64,000 bases of DNA from Accumulibacter sp032229525 (GCF_032229525.1 NZ_JAVTWB010000049.1:1-64000), one strand, 5' to 3'; numbered from the stretch's first letter, positions 52,744 through 62,271 are shown. Notes: generated by a model not told the origin, from the sequence alone. Program-made: numbers and translations.

Positions 52744-54849
52744 ATGACCCGCAAGATCCTCGTCACCTCCGCCCTGCCGTATGCCAACGGCGCAATCCAC
52801 CTCGGTCATCTGGTCGAATATATCCAGACCGACATCTGGGTGCGTTTCCAGAAAATGCGCGGCCATCAGTGCTGGTACGTCTGTGCCGACGATACGCATG
52901 GCACGCCGATCATGCTTCGCGCCGAGAAGGAGGGGATCACCCCTGAGGCGCTGATCGAGCGCGTGCATGGCGAGCATACCCGTGACTTCGCGGGCTTCCA
53001 CGTCGGCTTCGACAACTACTACACGACGCACTCCGAAGAGACCCGTTCCTGCGCCAACGAAATCTACGCGCGCTTGCAGGCTGCCGGCCTGATCGAGACG
53101 CGCGTCATCGAGCAGTATTACGACCCGCTCAAGCAGATGTTCCTGCCGGATCGCTATATCAAGGGCGACTGCCCGAAGTGCGGGGCGCAAGATCAGTACG
53201 GTGACAACTGCGAGAGCTGTGGCGCGGCGTACACGGCAAACGAGCTGAAGAACCCTTATTCGGCCGTTTCCGGCGCCAAGCCCGAGTTGCGGCTGTCCGA
53301 GCACTATTTTTTCAAACTCTCCGATCGGCGCTGCCAGGGTTTCCTGCGGCGCTGGACGCAGGGCGAGGGCCGGCTGCAAAACGAAGCCGCCAACAAGCTG
53401 CAGGAATGGCTGGGCGAGGTCGGCGAGAGCAAGCTTACCGACTGGGATATCTCGCGCGAAGCACCCTATTTCGGCTTTGAGATCCCTGGTGCGCCGGGCA
53501 AGTACTTCTACGTCTGGCTCGATGCACCGATCGGCTACATGGGCGCTTTCAAGAATCTGTGTACTCGCGAAGGCCTCGATTTCGACGAGTACTGGGGCCC
53601 GGAGTCGACGGCCGAGCTTTATCACTTCATCGGTAAGGACATCCTTTATTTCCATGCGCTGTTCTGGCCGGCTGAACTGCAGCACGCCGGCTATCGGACG
53701 CCGAGCAAGGTCTTCGCGCACGGCTTCCTGACGGTCGATGGCGCCAAGATGTCGAAATCCCGTGGCACCTTCATTACCGCCGACAGCTATCTGGTCCAGG
53801 GCCTCGACCCGGAATGGCTGCGTTACTACTACGCCGCCAAGCTATCGAGCTCGATGGAGGATATCGACCTCAATCTCGACGACTTCATCGCCCGCGTCAA
53901 TGCCGACCTGGTTGGCAAGTTCGTCAACATCGCCAGCCGTGCCGCCGGTTTTATCGTCAAGCGCTTCGCTGGCCAGCTGTGCACCTGCGACGAATCACTG
54001 CCGGCGATCCAGGCGGTTCGTGATCGCCGTGCATTGATCGCCGAGCACTATGAAGCGCGCGAGTTCAGCAAGGCGATTCGCGAGATCATGGCGCTCACCG
54101 ATATCGCCAACCAGTACGTGGATAGCGTCAAACCGTGGGAGCTCGCCCGCCAGCCGGGTCGTGAGGGCGAGCTGCAGGCGGCGTGCACCAACGCGCTGAA
54201 CCTCTTCCGCCTGTTCACCATTCTGCTGAAACCGGTGTTGCCGGCGCTCAGCGCCAAGGCCGAAGCTTTCCTCAACGTCTCGCCCTTCGTTTGGGAAGAT
54301 AGCAATTCGGTGCTCGCCGCCGGGCATGCGATCAACGCCTACCAACACCTGTTGACGCGCGTTGACAAGAAACAGGTCGATGCGCTGGTCGAGGCCAACC
54401 GTGAGTCGTTGACCGCCACTCCGCCTCCCGCGCCACAACGTCATGCCGAACAGCAGGAGAAAGCTGCCGCCGTTGCCGTCGCGCAGGTCGCCGTCGGTGC
54501 AAGTGCGGGGCCGCACATCAGCATTGACGACTTCCTCAATGTCGATCTGCGCATCGCGCGCATCGTCGAGGCGACGCAGGTCGAAGGCGCAGACAAGCTC
54601 GTCCGCCTACTGCTCGACATCGGTCCGCTGGGCACCCGGCAGGTCTTCGCCGGCATCAAGGCGGCTTACGATCCGGCGACACTGGTTGGCCGCCTGACGG
54701 TGATGGTCGCCAACCTGGCACCGCGCAAGATGAAGTTCGGCATCTCCGAGGGGATGGTCCTTGCCGCATCTGACGCTGACGGCCAGACGCCCGGCATCTT
54801 CCTGCTTTCGGCCGACGCCGGTGCGCAGCCCGGCATGCGTGCCAAGTAG
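52744..54849 (+). CDS. metG: Methionyl-tRNA synthetase (MetG)
   Basis: Charges tRNA-Met. Class-I synthetase of about 701 residues: LPYANGAIHLGHLVEY (HIGH motif as HLGH), a zinc knuckle CPKCGAQDQYGDNCESCG near residues 141-158, the KMSKS motif AKMSKSRGTF near 334, an anticodon-binding helical domain (DLVGKFVNIASR), and a C-terminal dimerising tRNA-binding domain from about 593 (ISIDDFLNVDLRIARIVE, VMVANLAPRKMKFGIS). Start ATG 52744 with the family-like MTRKILVTSALPYANG; the longer frame is non-homologous. Confidence 0.98.
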   Translation: MTRKILVTSALPYANGAIHLGHLVEYIQTDIWVRFQKMRGHQCWYVCADDTHGTPIMLRAEKEGITPEALIERVHGEHTRDFAGFHVGFDNYYTTHSEETRSCANEIYARLQAAGLIETRVIEQYYDPLKQMFLPDRYIKGDCPKCGAQDQYGDNCESCGAAYTANELKNPYSAVSGAKPELRLSEHYFFKLSDRRCQGFLRRWTQGEGRLQNEAANKLQEWLGEVGESKLTDWDISREAPYFGFEIPGAPGKYFYVWLDAPIGYMGAFKNLCTREGLDFDEYWGPESTAELYHFIGKDILYFHALFWPAELQHAGYRTPSKVFAHGFLTVDGAKMSKSRGTFITADSYLVQGLDPEWLRYYYAAKLSSSMEDIDLNLDDFIARVNADLVGKFVNIASRAAGFIVKRFAGQLCTCDESLPAIQAVRDRRALIAEHYEAREFSKAIREIMALTDIANQYVDSVKPWELARQPGREGELQAACTNALNLFRLFTILLKPVLPALSAKAEAFLNVSPFVWEDSNSVLAAGHAINAYQHLLTRVDKKQVDALVEANRESLTATPPPAPQRHAEQQEKAAAVAVAQVAVGASAGPHISIDDFLNVDLRIARIVEATQVEGADKLVRLLLDIGPLGTRQVFAGIKAAYDPATLVGRLTVMVANLAPRKMKFGISEGMVLAASDADGQTPGIFLLSADAGAQPGMRAK

Positions 54850-54855
54850 CGCATC

Positions 54856-55116
54856 ATGTATGCCCGCAAGCGCCCGCGCGTGACCTTGAAGGTCATGTTC
54901 TTTGCCCTCTTTGACGTCGCCGGCATGCTCGTCTTCTCGAGCGGTGCGATGTGGCTTGGCAGAGGACAGACCTTGTTCATCCCCAACTTCCCGACCAGCA
55001 CGGCGGCCGCGCTGATCACGGTCGTCGTCGGGATTGCCCTGATGCTCTGGGGAACGGGCCAGATACTGAACGAGATGGCGAGAGGCGCGGCGAGCAACAG
55101 CGGCGACAGGCCCTGA
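54856..55116 (+). CDS. Small two-helix membrane protein, unknown function
   Basis: 86 residues with a basic N-terminus (MYARKRPRV) and two hydrophobic segments (about 12-35 and 48-70), ending in a short polar tail. It starts 6 bp after the metG stop on the same strand, so probably co-transcribed. I do not recognise a family. Confidence 0.6.
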   Translation: MYARKRPRVTLKVMFFALFDVAGMLVFSSGAMWLGRGQTLFIPNFPTSTAAALITVVVGIALMLWGTGQILNEMARGAASNSGDRP

Positions 55117-55159
55117 CGCCATCACGGTGCCCACGCGCATCCCGGTCGACGCGTTGCGG

Positions 55160-55165
55160 TAGAAT
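55160..55165 (+). promoter_or_regulatory. -10-like box upstream of hrpA
   Basis: TAGAAT in GCGGTAGAATGGCACC, 115 bp before the hrpA start. A second element TTGACC-N16-TATTTT (55243-55270) is closer but would give an almost leaderless transcript. Confidence 0.35.
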
Positions 55166-55279
55166 GGCACCGCGCGGGCCACGTCGCAGTCCGTTGCCAC
55201 AGCGATGTTCCGGCGCGATAGTCGCGCGGTCGTCGGACGATGTTGACCGACCCTACCGGCACGCTATTTTCCCCGACCG

Positions 55280-58200
55280 ATGATTCCTGAAACTACCCCT
55301 ATCGCCAGTCGCATGTCCGTGCCGCCCGTCAACCCATTCGCCGACTGCCTGGCGCTCGATCAGCGCCGGCTGCGCGCGCTGACCCGTGACCTTCGCCACG
55401 CCTTCGGCGCAAAACGCGATGCGCGGCTGGCCGAGCGCGACAGCCTGCTCGAAAAGTCGCGTGCGGCAGTCGAAGTCCGCCGTGCGCGGCTACCAAAGCC
55501 GGTCTTTGCCGACGATCTGCCGGTCAACCGGCGGCGGCTAGAGATTGCGGAGTTGATTGACCGGCACCAGGTGGTGATCGTCTGCGGTGAGACGGGTTCT
55601 GGAAAAACCACTCAGATTCCGAAAATCTGTCTGGAACTCGGGCGCGGAACGGCCGGATTGATCGGTCATACACAGCCGCGCCGGATCGCCGCGCGTTCGA
55701 CGGCCGCACGTATCGCGTACGAACTGCAGAGCGATGTCGGCCAGCTGGTGGGCTACAAGATCCGCTTCAGCGACCGTACCTCGCCCGACGCCTTCGTCAA
55801 GCTGATGACTGACGGCATCCTGCTGGCCGAGACGCAGGGCGACGCCTGGCTGGAGCAGTACGACACGTTGATCATCGACGAGGCGCACGAGCGCAGTCTG
55901 AATATCGACTTCCTGCTGGGCTATCTCAAGCAGATCTTGCCGCAGCGTCGCGATCTCAAGTTGATCATTACCTCGGCGACGATTGATGCCGGGCGCTTCT
56001 CGCAGCACTTCGATGACGCGCCGGTGATCGAGGTCTCGGGGCGGCTGCACCCCGTCGAGCTGCGCTATCGACCGCTGCAGACGGACAAAGGCGAGCAGCC
56101 CGGCGACGACCAGCGTGATCTCTACCAGGCGATCGTCGACGCCTGCGACGAGCTGGATCGATGCGGGCCGGGCGATGTGCTGGTCTTTCTTCCTGGCGAG
56201 CGGGAAATTCGCGAGGCGGCCGAAGCGCTGCGCAAGCATCACCCGCCGCATACCGAGATTCTGCCGCTCTTTGCCCGCTTGTCGGCCGAGGAGCAGGGAC
56301 GCATCTTCAAGCCGCATGTCGGCCGCCGCATCGTGCTGGCCACCAATGTCGCCGAGACCTCGCTGACCGTGCCGGGAATTCGCTATGTGGTCGATTCTGG
56401 TCTGGCACGCATCAAGCGCTATTCGTACCGCAACAAGGTCGAACATCTGCAGATCGAGAAGATCGCGCAGGCATCCGCCAACCAGCGCGCCGGGCGCTGC
56501 GGCCGGGTGGCGGCGGGTGTCTGCGTTCGCCTGTACGACGAGCAGGACTTCTCGCTGCGGCCGGCTTACGCAGAACCGGAGATTCTGCGCTCGTCGCTGG
56601 CTGGCGTGATTCTACGCATGAAAGCGCTACGTCTCGGTGAGATCGAGGATTTTCCCTTTCTCGAAGCGCCGCCACGCAAGGCCATCAGCGACGGTTACCA
56701 GTTGCTGCTCGAACTTGGTGCGGTGACCGAAGAGAACGCGCTGACGCCGACCGGCCAGGAACTGGCGAAAATTCCGCTCGATCCGCGGCTGGGGCGGATG
56801 ATCATCGCCGCTCGCGACGAAGGTTGCCTGCGCGAGATGCTGGTGATTGCCGCCGCGCTGAGCGTACAGGACCCGCGCGAACGTCCGCAGGAGCGGCAGG
56901 GGAGCGCCGACGCCGCGCATCGGCAGTTCGCCGACCCCAAGTCCGAGTTCCTCTCGTGGCTGAAACTGTGGGATTGGTACCAGGCCGAGGTCGAGCACCG
57001 GAAGTCGCAGCGCAAACTGGTCGAGGCCTGTCACACGCACTTTTTGTCGGCGCTGCGGATGCGCGAGTGGCGCGACGTCCATGGTCAGTTGCACGCGTTG
57101 GCGGCCGAGCATCAATGGCGGCAGAATCAGGTGCCGGCGACCTACGATGCCGTCCACCGCGCCTTGCTGGCCGGTCTGCTCGGCAACATCGGCTTTAAAT
57201 CGGAAGATTCGGCACACTATCTTGGTGCGCGTGGCATCAAATATCTGATCCATCCGGGATCGGCACTGCAGAAGAAGGCCGGCAAATGGATCGTCGCTGC
57301 CGAGATCAGCGAGACCACACGGCTTTTCGCGCGCTGTGTCGCGCGTATCGATCCCAAGTGGCTGGAGCTGGTCGGCGCGCACCTGCTCAAGCGCAGCCAC
57401 TTCGACCCGCACTGGGAGAAGAAGGCGATGCAGGCGATTGCCTTCGAGCGGATCACGCTGTACGGCATCGTCGTTGACCCGTGCCGACGAGTTGATTTCG
57501 GGCCGCTGAACCCGCCGGCCGCACGCGAGCTGTTCATCCGGCGGGCACTGGTCGAAGGCGAGGTCAGCGAGGAGTTTGGTCGGCGCTGGGATTTCTTTAC
57601 GCACAACCAGCAGCTGGTGCTGGATATCGAGACGCTGGAGCACAAGTCGCGCCGGCCCGACGTGCTGGTCGACGACGAGCTGATCTTCGCTTTCTACGAT
57701 CAGATCATTCCCGAAGGCCTCTACAACGGAGCCGGCTTCGACAAGTGGCGGCGCAGCGCCGAACGCGAGCAGCCACGACTGCTGCATCTGGTGCGCGAGG
57801 ACCTGATGCGCCATGAGGCTGCCGGGATAACCAGCGAGGCTTTTCCGCATCAGCTGCAGCTCGGGGGGGCCGACTACGAATTGGCCTATCACTTCGAACC
57901 CGGCAGCGCGCGCGACGGCGTGACGCTGACCCTGCCGCTGGCGCAGCTGAACCAGTTGCCAGCCGCGCGCTGCGAGTGGCTGGTGCCGGGCTTGCTCAAG
58001 GAAAAGGTGCTGCAGCTGGTAAAAACGCTGCCGCAGCGGATTCGCGCCAAATTGGTGCCGGTGCCGGAGTTTGCGGCCGAGTTCGTCGAACAGGTGCCGC
58101 CGGCAGACAAGCCTTTGGTGATGGCCCTGGTCGGATTCATCCTGCAAACGCGCGGACTCAATGCGCGCGGCTGGGAGATCACGCCCGACGCTTTTCGTCC

Positions 58201-59218
58201 GGACGCCGTACCAGCACACCTGAGCTTCAACTTTCGCCTGGTTGACGAAAACGGCCGCCAACTCGGCGCCAGCCGCAGCCTGGCTGAACTGCGCGGCGAG
58301 TGGGGGCGCGAGGCGAAGCAGGAGTTTTCTGATCTGCACGAAATGCCGGCCGAGCATTCGGGGATGACCGACTGGAGTTTTGGCGAGTTGGCCGAGCTGA
58401 TCGAAGTCGACACTGGCAACGGCCAGACCGTGCTTGGCTACCCGGCGCTCACCGACGATGGCGACAGCGTTTCGGTGTGCGTTTTCGACTCGCCCGAGGA
58501 GGCACTTGAGGCGCATTCGGCGGGGCTGTTGAGACTGTTCATGCTGCAGTTTCGCGAGCAGCTGAAGTATCTGGAGAAAAACCTGCCGGGCCTGACCGAG
58601 ATGGCGATGCAGTTCATGGCGCTCGGTACCCTCGAGGAGTTGCGACGACAGGTGCTGGAGGTGACTTTCATGCGCGCCTGCCTGGCCGAGCCGTGGCCGA
58701 CCGATGCGGCGACATTCAAGCAGCGCTGCCTGGAGGCCAAGCCGAGGGTCGGGCTGCTGGCGCAGGAGATCTGCCGCCTGGTCGGCCAGATCCTCGGCGA
58801 CTGGCTGGCGCTGCACAAGAAGCTGCCGGCTTTCAAGGCCTATGGCAGCACCGTACACGACATCGAGGGACAGCTGGCACGGCTGATCGGCAAGCGCTTC
58901 GTCGTCGAAACGCCTTTCGAACGCCTGCAGCACTATCCGCGCTATCTGAAGGCGATTACCTTGCGGCTGGACAAGGTGAAAGCCAGCGGCGCCCAGGGCG
59001 CGGCCCGCGACGCCCGCTTGCTGGCCGAGTATCTGCCGCTGTGGGCAAACTACCAGCGACGCGCCACGGTGTTGGCCAAGCAGGGCGTCAGCGAGCCGCA
59101 ACTAGAGCAGTTACGCTGGTTGCTCGAGGAGTTGCGCGTTCACCTGTTCGCGCAGGAACTGCGCACACCGGCGCCAATTTCGATCAAGCGTGTGCAGAAG
59201 ATGTGGGAATCCATGTGA
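55280..59218 (+). CDS. hrpA: ATP-dependent RNA helicase HrpA (DEAH box)
   Basis: 1312 residues, the normal length of HrpA; DEAH/RHA-type helicase acting on mRNA or ribosome-bound RNA. Motif I GETGSGKTTQIPK near residue 103, Ia TQPRRIAARSTA, II IIDEAHERSLN near 199, III ITSATIDAGRFSQHF, V/VI ATNVAETSLTVPGIRYV and QRAGRCGRVAAGVC. After the helicase core come winged-helix/HA2 and OB-fold regions and the large C-terminal DUF3418 region, which separates HrpA from HrpB. The first ATG (55280) is used; an internal ATG 11 codons later is possible. Confidence 0.97.
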   Translation: MIPETTPIASRMSVPPVNPFADCLALDQRRLRALTRDLRHAFGAKRDARLAERDSLLEKSRAAVEVRRARLPKPVFADDLPVNRRRLEIAELIDRHQVVIVCGETGSGKTTQIPKICLELGRGTAGLIGHTQPRRIAARSTAARIAYELQSDVGQLVGYKIRFSDRTSPDAFVKLMTDGILLAETQGDAWLEQYDTLIIDEAHERSLNIDFLLGYLKQILPQRRDLKLIITSATIDAGRFSQHFDDAPVIEVSGRLHPVELRYRPLQTDKGEQPGDDQRDLYQAIVDACDELDRCGPGDVLVFLPGEREIREAAEALRKHHPPHTEILPLFARLSAEEQGRIFKPHVGRRIVLATNVAETSLTVPGIRYVVDSGLARIKRYSYRNKVEHLQIEKIAQASANQRAGRCGRVAAGVCVRLYDEQDFSLRPAYAEPEILRSSLAGVILRMKALRLGEIEDFPFLEAPPRKAISDGYQLLLELGAVTEENALTPTGQELAKIPLDPRLGRMIIAARDEGCLREMLVIAAALSVQDPRERPQERQGSADAAHRQFADPKSEFLSWLKLWDWYQAEVEHRKSQRKLVEACHTHFLSALRMREWRDVHGQLHALAAEHQWRQNQVPATYDAVHRALLAGLLGNIGFKSEDSAHYLGARGIKYLIHPGSALQKKAGKWIVAAEISETTRLFARCVARIDPKWLELVGAHLLKRSHFDPHWEKKAMQAIAFERITLYGIVVDPCRRVDFGPLNPPAARELFIRRALVEGEVSEEFGRRWDFFTHNQQLVLDIETLEHKSRRPDVLVDDELIFAFYDQIIPEGLYNGAGFDKWRRSAEREQPRLLHLVREDLMRHEAAGITSEAFPHQLQLGGADYELAYHFEPGSARDGVTLTLPLAQLNQLPAARCEWLVPGLLKEKVLQLVKTLPQRIRAKLVPVPEFAAEFVEQVPPADKPLVMALVGFILQTRGLNARGWEITPDAFRPDAVPAHLSFNFRLVDENGRQLGASRSLAELRGEWGREAKQEFSDLHEMPAEHSGMTDWSFGELAELIEVDTGNGQTVLGYPALTDDGDSVSVCVFDSPEEALEAHSAGLLRLFMLQFREQLKYLEKNLPGLTEMAMQFMALGTLEELRRQVLEVTFMRACLAEPWPTDAATFKQRCLEAKPRVGLLAQEICRLVGQILGDWLALHKKLPAFKAYGSTVHDIEGQLARLIGKRFVVETPFERLQHYPRYLKAITLRLDKVKASGAQGAARDARLLAEYLPLWANYQRRATVLAKQGVSEPQLEQLRWLLEELRVHLFAQELRTPAPISIKRVQKMWESM

Positions 59219-59255
59219 GGAATGAACGTGTCGGTGGTGGGCAAGGAGATGCACA

Positions 59256-60008
59256 GTGACTGAGATCGTGCTGGCCATGGGGCGCAGCGTCAGGACGCTC
59301 GGCCGGGGGAGGGTCTGGCTGCTGTTCTTCGGGCCGGCGGTGGTCGCGCTGGTGCTCTGGGTTGGGCTGATGATGTTCGCCCTCGAGGGCGTGATTTCGA
59401 CCCTCGTCGATCAACCGCCGCTGACCTGGCTGGTCGGATGGGGAGTCGCCTGGCTGGCGAAGCTCGGCGCAGTGCTCGGCGGCTGGCTGCTGATTCTTGC
59501 CGCCGCCTTCGTTACCGCGATGCTCTTGGCCGCGATCTTCGTGATGCCCCTGCTGCTCGACCACGTCGCCCTGGCCGATTACCCGGAACTCGCGCGGGCC
59601 GGCAAGGACAGCGTCACAGCGGGCGTCTGGAACAGCATTTCGGCGGCGCTGCTGTATGTCGTCGGCTGGCTGCTGACGCTGCCGCTGTGGCTGGTTCCCG
59701 GACTTGGCCTGCTGCTGCCGATCCTCTGGATGGCCTGGTTTACCCGCCGCACGTTTGCCTACGACGCACTTACTGTGCATGCCACCGAGCAGGAGTGGCG
59801 CGAGCTGCGTCGCCAGTACCGCTTGCCGCTGCTGCTGCTCGGCGTCATTCTGGCGCTGTTGGCGCACATCCCGCTGCTCGGCCTGCTGACGCCGACGCTG
59901 GCGGCTCTGGCCTACATCCACTTCTGTCTCGAGTCGCTGCGGCGCTTGCGGCAGGGGGCCCTGGTGGCGGTAATCAACGACCAGCCGGCGCTGACGGACG
60001 AGCAATGA
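59256..60008 (+). CDS. EI24-domain membrane protein
   Basis: 250 residues with about five hydrophobic segments. The layout (charged N-terminus, then VALADYPELARAGKDS in the loop, LPLWLVPGLGLLLPILWMAWFTRRTFAYDAL) matches the EI24/CysZ-like family (Pfam EI24) of proteobacteria. CysZ is a sulfate permease, but this branch is broad and transport is only a guess. Start GTG 59256 with AAGGAG about 9 bp upstream. Its stop overlaps the next start (ATGA). Confidence 0.8.
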   Translation: MTEIVLAMGRSVRTLGRGRVWLLFFGPAVVALVLWVGLMMFALEGVISTLVDQPPLTWLVGWGVAWLAKLGAVLGGWLLILAAAFVTAMLLAAIFVMPLLLDHVALADYPELARAGKDSVTAGVWNSISAALLYVVGWLLTLPLWLVPGLGLLLPILWMAWFTRRTFAYDALTVHATEQEWRELRRQYRLPLLLLGVILALLAHIPLLGLLTPTLAALAYIHFCLESLRRLRQGALVAVINDQPALTDEQ

Positions 60009-60760
60009 ATTTCGGCGCGATCATCATCGGCGACGAGCTCCTTTCGGGGAAGCGCACGGATCGACATTTTGCCAAGATCGCCGAGCTGCTGGCGCAGCGG
60101 GGTCTGCGTCTGTCGTGGGTCGAATACCTGGGCGACGACCGGGTACGGATCGCGGCGGCGCTGACCCGCAGCCTGGCCGCCGGTGATGTGGTGTTCAGCT
60201 TCGGCGGCATCGGCAACACGCCAGACGACCAGACCCGGCAGGCGGCGGCGGACGCGCTGGGCGTCGAGCTGGTGCTGCATCCGGATGCGGAACGTGAAAT
60301 CCGTGCCCGCTTCGGCGACCAGATAAACGATGTTCGCCTGCTGCTGGGCACCTTTCCGCGCGGTGTCGACATCGTCCCGAATCCGTTCAATCGCATCCCG
60401 GGCTTCAGTGTGCGCGATCACTACTTCGTGCCGGGCTTTCCGCAGATGGCTCACCCGATGGTCGAATGGGCGCTTGACAGCTTCTACGCCGATCTTTTCC
60501 ATCGCCACCCGAAAGTGGAGAAGGCGTTTCTCCTGACCGGCGCGAATAGCTACGAGAGCGCACTGCTCGACCTGATGGAACGAGTGGTCGCCGATTTTCC
60601 GACGCTGCGCCTGTTCAGCCTGCCGTCGATATCCGACGACGGCCAGCGGCGACATCTCGAACTAGGCGTCGAAGGCGAGAGCGGGTTGGTCGATCAGGCG
60701 ATGGCCAGCATCCGGCAGGAAGTCGAGCGGCGCGGGATCTCCTGGCAGTGGCGACCGTAG
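60005..60760 (+). CDS. Molybdopterin-binding-domain protein (MoaB/CinA N-domain-like)
   Basis: About 251 residues. The N-terminal ~165 residues carry the MoCF-binding fold with GAIIIGDELLSGKRTDRH, FSFGGIGNTPDDQTRQ and YFVPGFPQM; this is the COG1058 group, similar to the N-terminal half of CinA but without the amidohydrolase half. Function in this stand-alone form is not established. Start ATG 60005 is coupled to the EI24 gene; the longer open frame is a shadow. Confidence 0.85.
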   Translation: MNFGAIIIGDELLSGKRTDRHFAKIAELLAQRGLRLSWVEYLGDDRVRIAAALTRSLAAGDVVFSFGGIGNTPDDQTRQAAADALGVELVLHPDAEREIRARFGDQINDVRLLLGTFPRGVDIVPNPFNRIPGFSVRDHYFVPGFPQMAHPMVEWALDSFYADLFHRHPKVEKAFLLTGANSYESALLDLMERVVADFPTLRLFSLPSISDDGQRRHLELGVEGESGLVDQAMASIRQEVERRGISWQWRP

Positions 60761-60789
60761 TAGCCAGCCGCTAAAAAAAACCGGCGAAC

Positions 60790-60815
60790 AAAAAACCCCG
60801 GCCGTGGCCGGGGTT
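60790..60815 (-). terminator. Intrinsic terminator of the phasin gene, probably bidirectional
   Basis: AACCCCGGC-CGTG-GCCGGGGTT: a perfect 9-bp stem and 4-nt loop. Read on the minus strand it is followed by a T6 run (A-tract at 60790-60795), i.e. a textbook terminator 40 bp after the phasin stop. The plus-strand molybdopterin gene ends 30 bp away and may use the same hairpin. Confidence 0.85.
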
Positions 60816-60855
60816 CTGGTCGGCGCCTGGGTCAGGTGCCGTCGTTGGGTTACTG

Positions 60856-61401
60856 TTACTTCTTCGAGGTCAGGGCTGCTGCAGCCTGTGACGTGACGCT
60901 CGAGGCGGCCTTGATATTGGTGTCGACGATATCGGTCATCTGCTTGGCCATCTGCGAGATGTTCTCAAACGCAGTGGTCGAAGCGGTCATCATCTGCTTC
61001 ATCGCTGCGCCAAACACGTCGCCGGCGACCGGGGCTGCTGCGGTCTTTCCGACGACGCCGGAAGCGGCCTGGGTCATGGCGCTGTATTGCTGCTCCATCA
61101 CCGAAGTGATTTCACGCTGCATGTTGGCTGACAGGTCGTAGAGACCGCGCGAGTACTCCAGGAGCTTGTCAACATTGGGTTGCGCGAGCGAACCGGCGAG
61201 GCTGGTCAATTTCTTTGGATCCTTGACGTCCAACAGTTGCTGTGCGCCGCTGGCACTGTTGTTGAATAGTTCGCGGCTGGCGGCCAAATTGAGCGCGGAC
61301 AGTTGCTCCATGCCGTGGAAAGCGGTACGAACCAGGGTCATCATGACCTGTGCGTTGGCTTTCTGGCTCTCGGCGAGTTGTTCGAGATTGATGGTATTCA
61401 T
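60856..61401 (-). CDS. phaP: Phasin-family protein (PHA granule coat), downstream copy
   Basis: About 181 residues, alpha-helical, Ala/Gln-rich, no signal peptide: coats polyhydroxyalkanoate granules. Typical phasin pattern: QVMMTLVRTAFHGMEQLSAL, LNLAASRELFNNS, SLAQPNVDKLLEYSRGLYDLS and a Lys-rich end. The ATG at 61401 is preceded by GGAGGAATTC and gives a normal N-terminus; the longer frame is spurious. It lies downstream of a second phasin gene but separated by that gene's terminator. Confidence 0.92.
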   Translation of the reverse strand: MNTINLEQLAESQKANAQVMMTLVRTAFHGMEQLSALNLAASRELFNNSASGAQQLLDVKDPKKLTSLAGSLAQPNVDKLLEYSRGLYDLSANMQREITSVMEQQYSAMTQAASGVVGKTAAAPVAGDVFGAAMKQMMTASTTAFENISQMAKQMTDIVDTNIKAASSVTSQAAAALTSKK

Positions 61402-61544
61402 GAATTCCTCCGTAGGTGGCAATGAAAAGGCGTGTGACGGATACTCGAGGACGCGTGAACACAGTGGCACGCTCGTTCTGCTCCCGTCATAGGTACAAGC
61501 ATTCAGGCGATTACCGAGCGGCAGCTTCGCACGCCCTAAAAAGA

Positions 61545-61570
61545 AGCCCCCGCGCGATATCGGGGGGGCT
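61545..61570 (-). terminator. Intrinsic terminator of the upstream phasin gene
   Basis: AGCCCCC pairs with GGGGGCT around a short loop (about 10 nt); on the minus strand it is followed by TTCTTTTT. It lies about 10 bp after the phasin stop codon at 61581. Confidence 0.8.
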
Positions 61571-61580
61571 CTTCACAAGC

Positions 61581-62132
61581 TTACTTCTTGGTCGCTGCGG
61601 CAGTGGCGCCAACGGCCTTGACGGTGGCGTTGGTGGCAGCGGCGACGTTTGATTCGGCGAGATCGGCAACCTGTTTGGCGGCCTTGTTCATGGTGTCGAA
61701 AGCGGAGGTCGCTGAGGCGATCGCGGACTTGACGGCGGAAACGGCAACGTCAGAACCAACCGGTGCGCTCTTGGCGGCTTTCTCGAGCAAAGCGAAGACC
61801 TGCTTCTGAAAATCGCTGAATTGCGCTTCGAGAAGCTTGGAGACTTCTTCCTTCGACTGCGCGGAGATCTCGTAGACACTGCGGGTGTAGGCGACTGCTT
61901 TTTCAAGGTTCGGTTGGGCAAGCGAAGCCTGCACGGAGAACAATTCCTGTGCGTTCTTGGCGCCGAGCATCGCTTTGGCGTTGGAAACGCCGTCTTCCAG
62001 CATCGAGCGGGCAGTATTCAGATTGAGGGCGGCGATACGTTCGGCGCTGGCCAGAGCCGTGTTGGCAAGGGTAAGCATGGCATCAACGGAAGCCTTGTTG
62101 GCGGCGGCGAATTGTTCGGGCTTGGTAAACAT
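61581..62132 (-). CDS. phaP: Phasin-family protein (PHA granule coat), upstream copy
   Basis: About 183 residues, same family as the downstream copy but divergent. MFTKPEQFAAANKASVDAML, ALASAERIAALNLNTARSM, SLAQPNLEKAVAYTRSVYEIS and an Ala-rich end. Start ATG 62132 with AGGAG upstream. It has its own near-consensus promoter with flanking operator palindromes and a long leader of about 95 nt, so this is the copy most likely controlled by PHA level. Confidence 0.93.
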   Translation of the reverse strand: MFTKPEQFAAANKASVDAMLTLANTALASAERIAALNLNTARSMLEDGVSNAKAMLGAKNAQELFSVQASLAQPNLEKAVAYTRSVYEISAQSKEEVSKLLEAQFSDFQKQVFALLEKAAKSAPVGSDVAVSAVKSAIASATSAFDTMNKAAKQVADLAESNVAAATNATVKAVGATAAATKK

Positions 62133-62212
62133 GGTCAATCTCCTAAAAAAGTGGGGTACAACATGTGCAATGTTTAACTCTCCGATCCGGGGTTTTTGGC
62201 GCCCAGATTTTT

Positions 62213-62227
62213 TGTTGCACTGCACCA
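62213..62227 (-). promoter_or_regulatory. Operator palindrome 1 (PhaR-like), downstream of the start site
   Basis: TGTTGCACTGCACCA, a 7+1+7 dyad with one mismatch, just downstream of the predicted transcript start of the phasin gene. TGCA-type dyads fit PhaR repressor sites; assignment to PhaR is inference. Confidence 0.6.
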
Positions 62228-62235
62228 TGGGCTGA

Positions 62236-62263
62236 ATTATAGACTTTCAGCGAAACTTGTCAA
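62236..62263 (-). promoter_or_regulatory. Near-consensus sigma-70 promoter of the upstream phasin
   Basis: On the minus strand TTGACA (revcomp at 62258-62263), 16 bp, TATAAT (62236-62241): full consensus hexamers. It predicts a start near 62229, about 100 nt before the coding start. Confidence 0.85.
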
Positions 62264-62271
62264 CACTTTTT

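Noticed and set aside
56627..59101. Long minus-strand open frame (824 codons) opposite hrpA
   Set aside because: Antisense shadow; Leu/Gln/Arg-rich with no family motifs, while hrpA is complete on the other strand.
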